From Mactromeris polynyma (taxonomy: Eukaryota; Mollusca; Bivalvia; Venerida; Mactridae): a stretch of 64,000 nt of DNA. The DNA lies in assembly GCA_032209605.1 (NCBI GenBank), contig JASFXZ010000016.1, positions 2,356,001-2,420,000 on the forward strand, read 5' to 3'. Position numbers and translations under genes: made by a program. The notes beneath the pieces are model-generated. The model was not told where the DNA came from. It saw only the letters and a list, made by a program, of their open reading frames with translations, and did no database searches. Shown here in pieces: positions 21,201 to 32,991 of this stretch. How positions within the stretch are numbered: the first letter of the stretch is position 1; the number at the start of each line of letters is the position of its first letter.

Positions 21201-24200
21201 AACAATATGTGTCTTGTCGAAGAAGTTGAACAACCAAATATATTGATATAGATAAAGTCATTGCATTATTTCCGTCGTCAGTTCTAAACCATAAAATTTG
21301 ATTAAAATAACTTATGACCGCCGGGTGTATACGGGAAGTTACGAGAAGCAAAACGACTGTCTAGCCGGTTACAATGGAAATTTGGCGTACGCCTGGAAGG
21401 TCAAATTAATTGGTCCATAATCATAATTTCAATCCTACAAGCGTTGATTCTGCCCCGACTGATTCTACGCGTCAATAATATTATAGTTAAAGTCATCTTC
21501 ATGAAATAGTCATAATTTGTAGTGATGGAAAATCGGAAAAAAAATATTTTGTTTTTGTATGTTTATTTTGTATATTTGTATTTGACTGAAGATATTGAAA
21601 ACAATTATTTTATATTCTCTATGTACAGATTAGTACTATGGTGGATGTTAATAAAGAATAGATCTATAGCTTGAAAAAATAGATAGACACAATTTACAGA
21701 TGTCAAAAACTCCTATTACAATCGATTAGTGTAGTTCATAATCGATTGTCGCCGACGTCGGATGTTCTTTTTCGATTATTTTCGATAATCCCACCATCAC
21801 TAATTATATGGACATATGAGAATCATTCGTGTGTTTCAGTTGATGGCTTGACTCGTATATGTGTGTCCAACGCTTACAATAAAAGCGATGCAAGCGATAA
21901 CAGCGATATACATTTCGTAAAGATATGCAATGGCATTATAAATGTGAAAGACTTGTTCGTTAAGGTAAGACTATTTTAACGATTAGTAAGCTGTTATTCA
22001 CAAATGAAGAGTCGAACAAGTAAGGGTTTTAAATCATGTATCAACCTCTTTTTTGAAGTTTTGAATTCCTATTGTTTGACTAGTTCAAGTACATGTATGA
22101 TTTTCAAAGAAAATTACTGAAATATCTTAGGTTGTCGTATGTGCATATCTAAATTATCAAATGTGTCAACTGTATGTATTATCAATAGTTTTCTTTCAAT
22201 CTACACATTACAGTGTAAACAGGATGACGGCATAGAGGAAATGGGAAAACTACTGAATAAACACAAAGAGTTGGCGAAATGTACGTATTGTAACAATATT
22301 CATTTAAACTCGATGTTTACAAAACATTCATAATTTTATTTATTTTTTACATAAGTTACATAAAAAATAAAGATGTTGCAATGTGTAAGATAGTGAAACA
22401 ATTTGAACGACCGGAGCTCTTCAAGATAGAATCAGTACTAGTGTAATGACTGTAATACACACTTTTAACGACCGGAGCTCTTTAAGATAGCATCAGTACT
22501 AGTGTGATGACTGTAATACACACTTTGAACGACCGGAGCTCTTCAAGATAGAATCAGTACTAGTGTAATGACTGTAATACACACGTTGAACGACCGGAGC
22601 TCTTCAAGATAGAATCAGTACTAGTGTAATGACTGTAATACACACTTTGAACGACCGGAGCTCTTCAAGATAGCATCAGTACTAGTGTGATGACTGTCAT
22701 ACACACTTTGAACGACCGGAGCTCTTCAAGATAGAATCAGTACTAGTGTAATGACTGTAATACACACGTTGAACGACCGGAGCTCTTCAAGATAGAATCA
22801 GTACTAGTGTAATGACTGTAATACACACGTTGAACGACCGGAGCTCTTCAAGATAGAATCAGTACTAGTGTAATGACTGTAATACACACTTTGAACGACC
22901 GGAGCTCTTCAAGATAGCATCAGTACTAGTGTGATGACTGTAATACACACTTTGAACGACCGGAGCTCTTCAAGATAGAATCAGTACTAGTGTAATGACT
23001 GTAATACACACTTTGTTTTCATTTAAATTAATAAGTTATAGTCCAAAGAGTAAATATAACATGATTTGTTTTTGCAGGCGTTCTGTTGTCTGCAGAGGAT
23101 CCTATTCCAGGTAAGACTCGTGTATACAGTAAAATTCCACTTAAAGACCACCGCAACAATAAGACAACCTCAAAATTAAGAACACAATTTAAAAGTCAAT
23201 TTTGATTGTTCTGCTCTTTATTCAATCTCAACATTAAGACCAATGTTCAGGGGTCCTAATGGTGGTCCTATTGTTGAGGTTTTACGGAATGTTATATATA
23301 TATACAGTAAACTCCCACATAAAGACCACCTCTATAATAAGACCACCTCAAAATTAAGAACATTTCAAGTCCATTTTCACTGTTTTTGCTCTTTGTGCAA
23401 CCTAAATATTAGGACCACATCAATAAGAACTTAGAAGTCCCAAGTGTGGTCTTATAATTGAGGTTTTACTGTATATTTCAATTTCACTTCTTTGTTATTA
23501 TCATCAACAAAAATAGTATTGTATAACCATCATCACTGTTGTGTAATGAGCTTCCTAACAAGTTATAAAATCTTCTCCAGAACTGTGTTGTGTAAATATT
23601 CTCCCAAATACGAGTGTACCTACAATACGAGGCATATGGTCAATACTTCCCCTCAGTTCGTATGTGAGAGTTATCTGACAATTAACCGGCTCAAGGCTGC
23701 CCAAAAACGGACTTTATTATCACATCTTACATTCGAAGTTACTTTGGAAACGCTTATATGTTTTAATTCTCATTGTGCCCTGCACTTTACTTTTGGACAC
23801 TACATATCTTGACGTTTATATCGAGACTCCCGCCATTCCACAATTGATATAGCCCTGACAAATCAGCCATTATACTCATCAAATCTATAATAAAACCAGA
23901 GAACTTTGCATGTACTATTTTTTTGAGCCGATGAATATGGCGGTACTTGGAGTAGACCATCCGGTTGACGATGGTAGCAATGAGACGCTAAAGCGCCTAA
24001 AAAATAAACAGAGAGCAGTAACATTATCATTTTTAGTAGACTACCCGTATTTGGAAATATTTGCAAGTACCGATATTGACTATTCATGCACATTTGTCAG
24101 CTCTTACCAACACATAATCGAATATCTAGTCTTAAAGAGTTGTTCGTAAAAATGAGCTTTAAGTTTTAGACTTTGTTTATATGATATTTATGATACATGG

Positions 24201-27200
24201 CGTATGTCATTATCTCTTATAATCTTAAATGGTCAAAGGCAACATACAATATAAGGCCTACATTGGTGATATGCCATTACATTACAAACCAACATTATAA
24301 GCTGTCAGAAATATATCCTTAAACTTTAATTTAACTTTCCTTTAACATTTTCAATGCAAATAAAGAGTTGCATAACTTGGTAAGCCGAGGTGAAGCATTT
24401 CGAACGTCTGGCTCATCGACTATGACAGAGTCATAAAAAAGTGTATAACTTATTAATTTGCATCACCGTGATGATCCTTTATCGGCGTTGTCTTTTCACA
24501 TCTCAGATTGCAAGTAAAACTACATGTTACCAATGATCTGAAATTTTATATAGAACTGATATTTAGAACTGTACATGTATATGTACTCAAACTTTTAATT
24601 ACATTAAACAATTAATGATTTTACAGACTGGTAACTGATTAATATCGGTTAATCGCATATGCTTCTATTTTTTAAACTTTTTGAATTCGGTCTTCATTTG
24701 CTTGAGTAAGTGGTGTTTAATTTCATTTTACATTGAGCTTTTTAACGCAGATGAATGCGAGGACAAGTTACAATTTGAAAAGGAAAATGTAGATGATGAA
24801 GTGGAAGAATTTGAGAAAATTTATGAAAATGAATGTGTTGGTAATAGTGAAGAAAGAGAACTAGAATCCTTGTTCAGAAGACTCTTGGATGAAGTGAAGG
24901 TTAGTATAGTATTCAAGTTCAGAGTATTATGTATAATAAGGAAAGACAAGAAACATTAAGTCCAAATATGTAATTTGTCCGAATTTGTAGTCAAACAAAG
25001 CAATGTATGGTCTTACATTTTATTATCTGTACTCAGTATGTAAACAGAACAGCATCATCATCGTCGTATTCATCATTATTCTCTTTTACAATATCATTAT
25101 TACATTCTAGATATTACTGAGCAAAATCTTCTAACGCAACAAATTCAATTTCGGCGTTGTAGTTAATGTGAAATAATAAACTAATTTTCTGACACCGCCG
25201 GATAGAAGGTTGTCGAATAAACGAGGTCGACTGTTTTATAATACACATGATCAACGACAGTGAAGCAATATGAATTGAAAAACTGTTTTGTCAATATTGT
25301 CTGAATAACTCAAAGTTAAAATGTATTTGTAAAGATATGCTTTCTTGTGGCTTCATATTATTTGTGCCTTTTGCAATCAATTCAATGGGAAGGTCAAGGA
25401 TGGTGTGTAAGATAATTTGCTCTGTATATTTAAGCTATACATATGGCAACTACATTTTACTGTTTTGTAACTGAATTTGCTGCACTTGATGCCACGCTTC
25501 AGAAATGTTTTATTTATAGACTGACATGCTCTTTTCAGCACAGTCGTTAAGACATACCGTGTAGGACGACAGAATGGATCCGGACATCGATTTGACCCCA
25601 CAACAAATGAGACTTTTTTTTAATTATCTATTTCTTTAGACCATCGATACATTGTAATCATAGTGACGCTGTACGATTCCCAACCTCTTCTTTAAGTGAC
25701 GTCATTTCCAGAAAAAATCACATGTGACGTCACCATGTACTGACTGTAAGCAATATTTGCCTCACTATAGGGCAATATGAAAACGAAGTAACCATGTGGA
25801 GTAAATAGTGTTATGTTTGCAAAGAGTGGCATCACATGTTGCGTTTTCTTGAAATGATGTCACTTACAGTAGAGGTTGTAAATCCCATAGCATCGTTCAA
25901 TAAAACATAATAACATGAACATGTTTAGACAAAATGAGATCTAGATTTGAAATATCTAGAACTGTTGTTTTTTTTAAGAAAATGAGCAATTATAGATCCT
26001 CCTTTCGAACAGGAATAAGTGTATTTACCAGGACAGTTTCTGCTAATTTTGACGAATAACTACACAACAAAATCTTAACTAGGATTTACCTGAATAATAC
26101 AAGATGTAGAATTGTGTGCTAAACTGTCCACATTTTCTACAGCCATTCAAAATCGTTCCTGCATCAAGTCACTCATTGTGTGTTTTCTCATGATTTCAAG
26201 TTTAAGATAAAGACTCTTCGTTATGAAAGTGTTCCGTTGTTATTGAAGAAATCACTGTATGTATCTCTCGTACTCTCTCATTTTTCATATAATTCTTATA
26301 CTTCCTAAATAAACTTTCCACTCAAGCAGCAACATACGTGTATTGTTATTTTTTCTGTAGTTATGGTATAAACATGTATATGTAGATTTGATTGACATTC
26401 AAGTCTGGGTTTATAAACGTTGGGTTTTGAGTGATCTCTGTTGTACAAGTGCAAAAACTGAGTATCCGGTATCGGATAAGTTGCAACTGACAGAACCAGT
26501 GCTTGGATAGAACCAGTGCTCGGACAGAACCAGTGCTCGGACAGAACCAGTGCTCGGACATGAGATTGTACGACCAAACATATGTACAAGTTGATAACGT
26601 AAGGACCTTTACAAAATATATTCATGTCAGAGTGCTGAGTCAATATTGTTGGACTATACATATACTGATATATATGGTGTATATATAGAGGATCGTATAT
26701 GAGTAGTCATTCTTATTGAACTTCTAAAAACGAGTTTTTAACTTTTTATAGATTTTAGAAGACATGTGTTATAAATTCAATAAAAATGAACACGAAGGTA
26801 AGATTCTTATTAACATATAACAGCTAGTGTTCGTCAAAACATTATCTAAACATTATATTAATGCAAGATAAGTATGATGCGTGTAATTCGGTATTTGCTA
26901 AACAAAAGCAGACGCAACACAAAGTAGTTCCAACAATTGTCTTTTTTTATTTTTCAACCACAAGATACGAGTTCAAATGATTTTATCACATATCATATTC
27001 AAATTGACAAGACAATAATTTTCAATGAAATTTCATACTTCGGAAAAAATAAATATTTGAAAATGACATAATTTGAGCACGCCTAAGTCACGCTTGATTC
27101 GTTGTGACGTCACACACGTGAGTTGTTATTTCACAAGGGAATTATCGAAATTAATACATGGGCGTTATTACCGCTGTACACCGTATGCTAAGTTATAAAA

Positions 27201-29055
27201 AGAGATCAAAGGGTGCACGATGATTTCGACGTGTCAAATATGTTAACAACGTTTCAGACAAACAAGCAAACACATGTTAGTGTATGGATACATCAGTTTG
27301 ATCACAGTCCACTACTTCTCTTCAATAAATGACAAAGTCATAAGTACAGTCATCTACATTATCCATCATGCCGTATTTTTATTTTCATTGCTTTGGTAAA
27401 TGCATGCAAACATATGATGGTCGTAAGTTCGATTACGCAAAGGATTAATAAAGGTCTGAGTAGAGGGTCCCATGATTCCTGATCTAGAGTAGCCGGGTGG
27501 ATTGAATCACGACCCTTATTCATTGAATTAGGGTGGCTATCATTTGAAAATAGATGTAAATTTATCTCAGCAACTATAGTTCATAAATTCTCAAATAATA
27601 AAATGCCCACTTACTTTCATGATATAATTTCTTTCACCCATAATTCTACATACTCATTAAGATCCACCACCAACAATGACATAGCACCCTTTTCATTTAA
27701 ATCAAATTATGGTAAACAAACATTCTCTTTTTATGCTCGTGAGGTATGGAATGCAATTCCTGTAAATATACGTTGTCTGTCTGATACAGAAACATTTAAA
27801 AATAATTATAGGAACTACTTAATGCTTAAACAATGATATCAATAATATTTCATTATTGTATGTATGTGTCTTATGTGAGGTGTCTGTTATTGTTGTTGTT
27901 TTATTTCAATTTTATTTTCAGATTATCTTAACTTTTGTTGTTTTTAATAGTCTCATTTACATCCTGATGTTAAAACATGATGTACATGTACAATGTATTG
28001 TGTATGCGTGTGTGAATGCGTGCGTGATTGGGTGTGTGTAGGTGTGCGTGTGTGAATTCTTGTTAATTTGTGCGTGTTTATATTGTTAATAGAAGGCCAT
28101 ATTGAAAAAAAAATGTACAATTTATTGTTAACCTTAACTATGTAACCTTCTGAAAATAAAGAATTTATTATTATTATTATTATTATTAATGCCGTTGTAG
28201 GAGAGATTCTTTTCCGCTATTTGCAGTTCATGAACGTAGTTAGACGAGAACGCTATAGTTAGGTCACAGCTAGGAAGCAGTCATCAAGAGTGTTAAGCAT
28301 AGGAGATTGTCACAAAATATTGTAAATGGCAAAAGGCTAAATACAGCCGATTTGCCAATAAACGAATGAATGAAATTAAACACGACCTAGCCCCATATAA
28401 TCACATCATACATAACATGATACTAATATTTCTTCACAATTATATGTCGCACTCAATCGACACGTGTACGGAAATGTTGCAGTTTTGTATAAGTAAGTAT
28501 CAACACAATAAAGCGATCTACATAGACCTAGTCCAGCCACGGACGTCACATCTCTATACTGTCGCTGTACAACTGTTACGAAGACGCGTGTAAAAGTCGG
28601 AGTACAGAGACACGTATACACTGATCAAAAGTGCCAGTACTAATTCACGTTGAAATTCATGTTGAAGGAACGTGTTGCCCAACTGTAGATATTGTAATAA
28701 CAAAAAGAGCAAATAAAATATGATTAAACTCAGTATTAATTCACGCAGTTTCTAATTTGATTTAGACCGCGGTAAGCTATATCTATTGTTCAAGTTTTCA
28801 CATTAAACTATCGATAAATGTCTTTGTACATATGTCAATATCACTTTGAACATATTAAATCTTTTTGTCATAATGTATTGAAGAATCATAAAATACATAA
28901 TGTCATTCGACCAGTATAGATCAAAATGGCTAAATGTAAATAAAAGAAATGTTTATTAAACTATTCTAGACTTCAATGGTTGGTACGAGGAGGGGATATA
29001 TTCACCAACACCACCCTCCATTCTTTGTAGTCTATGTTTTTTTTGTAATAAATAA
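18211..29055 (+). CDS. Eight-exon gene for a 222-aa secreted Cys-containing helical protein, family unknown
   Basis: Exons: 18211-18304, 19935-20003, 21840-21964, 22214-22280, 23078-23110, 24751-24899, 26752-26797, 28970-29055. All seven introns are GT-AG, six with strong donors (GTAAGT, GTAAGA, GTACGT or GTTAGT). Phases (1,1,0,1,1,0,1) join without a stop into 223 codons. The protein has a signal peptide (MKYTYLVVCVAVVAALG, likely cleaved after SEA, residue 23), an acidic Ser/Glu linker (about 24-53), and a helical region rich in Glu/Lys, strongest at 130-190. Ten cysteines follow, at 62, 84, 97, 119, 132, 158, 185, 214, 217 and 220, with one NKS sequon at 68. The tail ends in CSLCFFCNK. No dibasic site or transmembrane segment follows the signal. 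I do not recognise the family and assign no function. Introns hold two satellites, MITEs, a SINE and a LINE fragment. Confidence 0.8.
18945..19115. mobile_element. Degraded pogo-like MITE
   Basis: CTTCGTTCATTCGTATTCAT at the left, and AAGTATCCGGATGGAATGAT with GTCGAATTATCGATGAAG at the right, match the family at 40657-40836 with many changes. It lies in intron 1 of the secreted-protein gene. Confidence 0.5.
19205..19492 (-). mobile_element. tRNA-derived SINE (family A), full-length
   Basis: Reverse orientation: tail (GTATTTGCGTTTATTTATCG), palindrome CCCATATGGG, body, then a tRNA head ending CCGCTAC. The B box reads GGATCGAACC in plus orientation. It lies in intron 1; the open frames over it are not genes. 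Confidence 0.85.
20790..21022. repeat. 47-bp minisatellite, five units
   Basis: GTGTAACACGCCAGACAATT then CCTTGCTTCCCCATTCACAT and ACATGTA, period 47. It lies in intron 2. It creates the MYVNGEARNCLACYTT-type repeats on the minus strand, which are not coding. Confidence 0.92.
22405..23015. repeat. 61-bp minisatellite, ten units, intronic
   Basis: GAACGACCGGAGCTCTTCAA then GATAGAATCAGTACTAGTGT and AATGACTGTAATACACACTT, period 61 from 22405. It fills most of intron 4 (22281-23077), stopping about 60 bases before exon 5. Units contain CCGGAGCTC and AGTACTAGT. Very homogeneous. Confidence 0.95.
23125..23290. mobile_element. Palindromic MITE (CAGTAAAACCTC family)
   Basis: TACAGTAAAATTCCACTTAA ... 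GGTCCTATTGTTGAGGTTTT. Ends are inverted repeats with TA at the outer edge. Internal CTGCTCTTTATTCAATCTCA is shared by all copies. It starts 15 bases past exon 5. Confidence 0.75.
23303..23473. mobile_element. Palindromic MITE (CAGTAAAACCTC family), second adjacent copy
   Basis: TACAGTAAACTCCCACATAA ... TTATAATTGAGGTTTTACTG, then TA. Only about 13 bases of TA-rich DNA separate it from the copy at 23125-23290, in the same orientation. Confidence 0.8.
25185..25236. mobile_element. Right-end fragment of pogo-like MITE
   Basis: CGGATAGAAGGTTGTCGAAT then AAACGAGGTCGACTGT matches the right end of the 40657-40836 copy. Intron 6. Confidence 0.6.
25655..25905. repeat. Foldback element, arms of about 75 bp
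   Basis: The left arm (about 25658-25735: CCCAACCTCTTCTTTAAGTG, ACGTCATTTCCAGAAAA, CATGTGACGTCAC) is the inverse of the right arm (about 25828-25905: TTTTCTTGAAATGATGTCAC, TTACAGTAGAGGTTG, ATAGCATCG). About 75% identity by eye, around a roughly 90-base centre. The left arm holds two TGACGTCA-type motifs. It lies in intron 6. Confidence 0.7.
26495..26562. repeat. 17-bp tandem repeat, four copies
   Basis: AGAACCAGTGCTCGGAC repeated, first copy variant (TTGGAT). Lies in intron 6, 190 bases before exon 7. Confidence 0.9.
27430..28192 (+). pseudogene. 5'-truncated LINE, ORF2 C terminus and 3' UTR
   Basis: An open frame of about 120 codons runs from near 27487 to 27836. It reads GWLSFENRCKF, NNKMPTYFHDI, STYSLRS, GKQTFSFYAREVWNAIPVNI and FKNNYRNYL, the usual extreme C terminus of CR1/L2/RTE-like ORF2 proteins. 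A roughly 300-bp 3' UTR with GT-rich runs follows, then AATAAAG and a (TTA)n tail at 28164-28190. Everything upstream of the C terminus is missing, typical of abortive target-primed reverse transcription. Same orientation as the host gene, within intron 7; a different family from the LINE at 5.6-11.1 kb. Confidence 0.75.
29047..29052 (+). terminator. Poly(A) signal overlapping the stop of the secreted-protein gene
   Basis: AATAAATAA: AATAAA supplies the last two codons (Asn, Lys) and is followed directly by the TAA stop at 29053-29055. The 3' UTR would be only about 15-25 nt if this signal is used. Confidence 0.5.
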
Positions 29056-29326
29056 CATCTGACAATTCAGTGTTTAATTTCAATCGGTTCAATTGATCTA
29101 AACAGAACTTGAATTCATCTAATACAATCGATTTTCTGGTCGATTCTTTCACTCATTATGAATTAATTTCGTTCAGCTTTTTTTAACAATATGCAATATA
29201 ATATAGTTGATGCAACAACAAACATTGAATAAATTGTTAAACTTGACCACACACCAGAAATTATGTATACAAGCTTCACTCGAAAACATGGGGCAATGAA
29301 TGCCCTTTTGAAACTGATAATTGGTT

Positions 29327-29477
29327 TACAGTAAAACCTCAATAATATGACCATTCTTGAGACCCTTGAATTTGGTCTTAATATAGAGCTTGAATATAAA
29401 TAGAAAAACAGTGAAAATGGACTTGAAATTGTGTTCTTAATTTTGAGGTGGTCTTATTATTGAGGTGGTATTTACGT
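29327..29477. mobile_element. Palindromic MITE (CAGTAAAACCTC family), inverted copy
   Basis: TACAGTAAAACCTCAATAAT ... TTGAGGTGGTCTTATTATTG. The body (ATGGACTTGAAATTGTGTTC) is the reverse complement of the other copies. About 270 bases past the secreted-protein stop. Confidence 0.75.
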
Positions 29478-29630
29478 GATGTTTTCCTTTACATGTATAT
29501 TGTTTTCGGAGTCTGTGTTAGCGCGGAATTTAATGCAGTGATATAAGCATGTACGGCTTTTTCACAGTCATTGTCATTATTGTTATCTCTTCGTCAAATA
29601 CGAGCAGCATTTTTATTTGTCATTGAACAA

Positions 29631-29813
29631 TACAGTAAAACCTCACTTTAAGACCACCTCAATATCAAGACCACCTCGAAATTAAGAACACAATTTTCAA
29701 GTCCATTTTCACTGCTTTTACTCTTTATTCAACCTCAATAATAAGACCGCCTCAATAATAAGACCATTTCTCAAGAATCCAATGGGTGGTCTTATTATTG
29801 AATGTTTACTGCA
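29631..29813. mobile_element. Palindromic MITE (CAGTAAAACCTC family)
   Basis: TACAGTAAAACCTCACTTTA ... GGTGGTCTTATTATTGAATG then TTTACTG. It is one of the most complete copies and lies opposite in orientation to the one at 29327. Confidence 0.8.
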
Positions 29814-31521
29814 TTTCATTATTGTTTGAAGTACATTTGTATTGTTAAAAATACATACATATGTCTGAAATAGTCACGTTACTAAAGTATGTTTGTTCTA
29901 TTTCTCAAAAGAGAAATCGGGAGTTAACGGTAATTATGAACTTAACCCGAGTACATTTAAAAACACACGTTTTGGTACCTGTGATATGTCTTTTAAATGT
30001 CATTTTAGTGTGTTTAAAAACTCATTTTGATGTGAAAAAAACCTTTGATTGAAAGAAAGTGCGTAAAATGAAATAATATCAGGTTAATTCTTATCTTGCA
30101 TCCCTTTGTAAGTTCATGACATTTTTAAAAGTACTCTGACTTCTTCTATTGACTTATAACAAAAGCTAATAACACCTGGCGACAACAAAGAATGATTATA
30201 CCGCAGATTTGACTTTGTAACCACAAGTTAATTACCAATCTCGTATATGGACCAAGTTACTTATCAGTATGTCGTAGTACAATGATAATTGGTGTTAGAA
30301 GTAATTGACAATAATTTTAAAAAATGGAGTCCTATGAAGATCTACCTTTTGTAATTTATGAATCAGTTATTTATCACTGAAAAATTGACATGGAAAACAT
30401 TATTTTCTTATTTCTGTTCCCTTTCAAATCTCTGTAACCTCGAGGTAAATAAAGCAGAATAGTGTTTCCACAAACTTTAAGATAGTTGTATACCAATTCC
30501 TGTCCAGACTATCAATCATTCTATAGAACTTTGACATATTTTCATATTTTGACTTCTTTCGTCCTCAGTGCTTCATGAACATCAACAGGCTCCAAATTGC
30601 ATTAAACCTGCCTTGTATGAGGCATTCAATTCAATGTTATGTCTAAACTGGGGTTAATCCCTCATACCCCCATCTATATATAGATGGCCCTTCCTATCAG
30701 CCCCTTCTACAGTTCTACTGTCTGCCTCTCACACCCCTGACATACAATGTGTTTATTACGACAAAAACAAGCTAACAACAGAAGTATGTTGAAAATATAT
30801 TTCAAAGACAAGTTAAATAGAAGAACATTGATATTCATAAATTTACAATAAAATGTTTGACAATACCACAATGGTCCCAATTCTATAAATTACATACAAT
30901 ATATACTTATATATCTTATATATAAATAAACAAATGTCATTTACGTACACATGTATTCACATTATACTAGTACATGTTTATAATTTTATCCTTTAATCAA
31001 TTTTATGAACAAATATACAACAGCAATAAATAACCATGACCTACTTCACATTTATAAGGAACATACAGTGCATTATACTGGGAGTCAGAGGCATACAGAC
31101 TTAAACTCAGCACTCAAAAATGACAAAATTTACTCTTATCTGGCGTATAAGGGAAATTTAAGTGTGAAAAGTGCATGGAAATGTCAAATGAATGCAGAAT
31201 TTCTTAGTGGCTCATTTTCTTAGAATCCATTATAATCCTGGGTCCTGAACATGCATGCAATTTATACATTGATGAAATACATTAACACACAACATGATAC
31301 AGTAAATCGCCTCAATTCTGATAAAAATACAGCAGATTTTCTACTTGCAGTTATTAATAGCACCGGTTAATAGAAATATGATAAACCTTACTGGGTCACA
31401 TGCAGTATGCGATAAAAATCTGATTTTTGCCAACTCTTCAATTGAAGACAAGAAGTTTAGAGAAGCACCATTCCATAGCAACAATTTGGTGCAATATTCT
31501 GTGTCATTTTATATAACAACT
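29814..31521. other. AT-rich intergenic stretch
   Basis: No gene or repeat family recognised. A short palindrome CCATCTATATATAGATGG lies at about 30669-30686. Confidence 0.45.
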
Positions 31522-31735
31522 AGAATGCGTCCATAGGACACAGATGCTCCCACTTGCAGCCTTTGTCACAAAAGCTAATGCTATTATTCTGCTCATAGTT
31601 TGTGAATGGATATCAAAATAACCAAGTGAACAACTGTACTGATTATGATGATAAGTCAAGGGCCATAACTTTGCAGATATGAGTGACACAAGATTGCAGA
31701 GTGGGGGCATAATAAATTCACAAACAGTCACACAG
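31522..31735 (+). repeat. Dispersed repeat (GGACACAGATGCTCCC type)
   Basis: AGGACACAGATGCTCCC, a 100-base body, then AAGGGCCATAACTTTGCAG. It matches 15064-15165 in order and orientation. Confidence 0.5.
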
Positions 31736-32517
31736 GGGTTTACCTAGTGTTGCTTTGTCCGCTTGCAAAGTGACCATAAAAAGTGCATCTTATCATATTA
31801 TCATATTGCACTACGTTTCCCCATCTGTTGTTAAAATTCATCTTAGCTCAACACCAAAAATTAAACTTCTAATCATATTTGAAATGAAAATTGGATGCAG
31901 TCGGATACTACTTCTCAACGATCGTTTATCTGCATTAATTTATTGTAAACCCCTTTGTAGCCTCAACTGGCACGTGCTGTGCAATGTCACGTGTCGAACA
32001 GTGTCTAAAATTTCAGGCTTGAGTTCAAGATTATAACAAGGTAGGTTGTTTTGTTTGTATTCCTTTCGTATTTTAGTCATTTCTAAAAAAATGTATGAAA
32101 ACTGTCGGATATTGCACATGAACCAGTCTACACTGTGTACCATTTTATATTGCACACAAATTAGAGAGTAGAACAAAAACAAAGTATATTTGAAAGTTCA
32201 ATTGCTAAAATATTATAGATAATGTCTTGGTTCTTAATGCTCTATGTACAATTCAATCACATATTAAAAGAATTAAATATGAGTATCTAGTGACATAAAC
32301 CATGTCAAAAATGTATAAATGTATATCAACTTTTATGGTGTTTCAATTTTTAGCCACACATTAGTAAAACATTCTTAATCAATTTATAATCCTTTTGAAA
32401 ACAATAAATGTGGGTCTAGTTAAATGGTGCATGTGATTGGTCGACCATCAGGAACTTTGACTACATCGAATGTTAATCTTCACCGAGAACAAAGATGGTT
32501 TGTTTACTTAGTTGTTG
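31736..32517. other. Intergenic, nothing recognised
   Basis: A 93-codon frame at 31755-32036 has no recognisable motif or start context; treated as chance. Confidence 0.45.
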
Positions 32518-32676
32518 TACAGTAAAACCTCACTTAAAGACCAATTCAATAATGAGACCACCTCAAAATTAAGAAAAAAAAATCTATTTTCAATGTTTTT
32601 CTCTTTATTCAACCTCAATATTAAGACTATTTTTCAAGGAACCCAAGGGTGGTCGCATTATTGAGGCTTTACTGTA
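32518..32676. mobile_element. Palindromic MITE (CAGTAAAACCTC family)
   Basis: TACAGTAAAACCTCACTTAA ... GTGGTCGCATTATTGAGGCT then TTACTGTA. Inverted termini with flanking TA. Confidence 0.8.
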
Positions 32677-32785
32677 TTTACATTCTGAAATGTCAAAATA
32701 GTGTGCTATACAAATACATGTAGTACAGCAGGTATTCAATCAGTAGGTCAAAGATTGTAGATACATTTCAGCAGTATGCTGCAAG

Positions 32786-32846
32786 TTGGCGGGCTTGTTT
32801 GATTAGAATATCAGTTTGGCGGGCTTGTTTGATGAGAATGTCTTAA
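32786..32846. repeat. 31-bp tandem duplication
   Basis: GTTGGCGGGCTTGTTTGATT and TTTGGCGGGCTTGTTTGATG, back to back. Confidence 0.8.
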
Positions 32847-32937
32847 CATATTACTGAGCAGTTCATCAAGTGTTCGAAAATAGTATACAGTTATTTCATG
32901 GTTGTTTGGGTAACAGTCAATGCTGTTGTCACAAGGT

Positions 32938-32991
32938 GGGGGTGACATCTGAACCGTTGTCTAAGCCGATAAGATTCAGAATGTCACCCCC
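32938..32991. repeat. Hairpin with 11-bp perfect arms
   Basis: GGGGGTGACAT (32938-32948) and ATGTCACCCCC (32981-32991), loop of 32 bases. GC-rich against an AT-rich background; probably a MITE relic. Confidence 0.6.

Noticed and set aside
22405..23015. CRISPR-like regular array (also 33401-35026 and 62196-62933)
   Set aside because: Units abut with no variable spacers and the host is a eukaryote; these are minisatellites.
25690..25740. Paired TGACGTCA sites as a cAMP-response promoter
   Set aside because: They are part of a foldback repeat in an intron, with no TATA or exon nearby; chance within the repeat is likelier.
27603..27836. 77-codon stand-alone gene
   Set aside because: It is the C terminus of a 5'-truncated LINE ORF2, open upstream without a start and followed by a LINE-type 3' UTR and (TTA)n.
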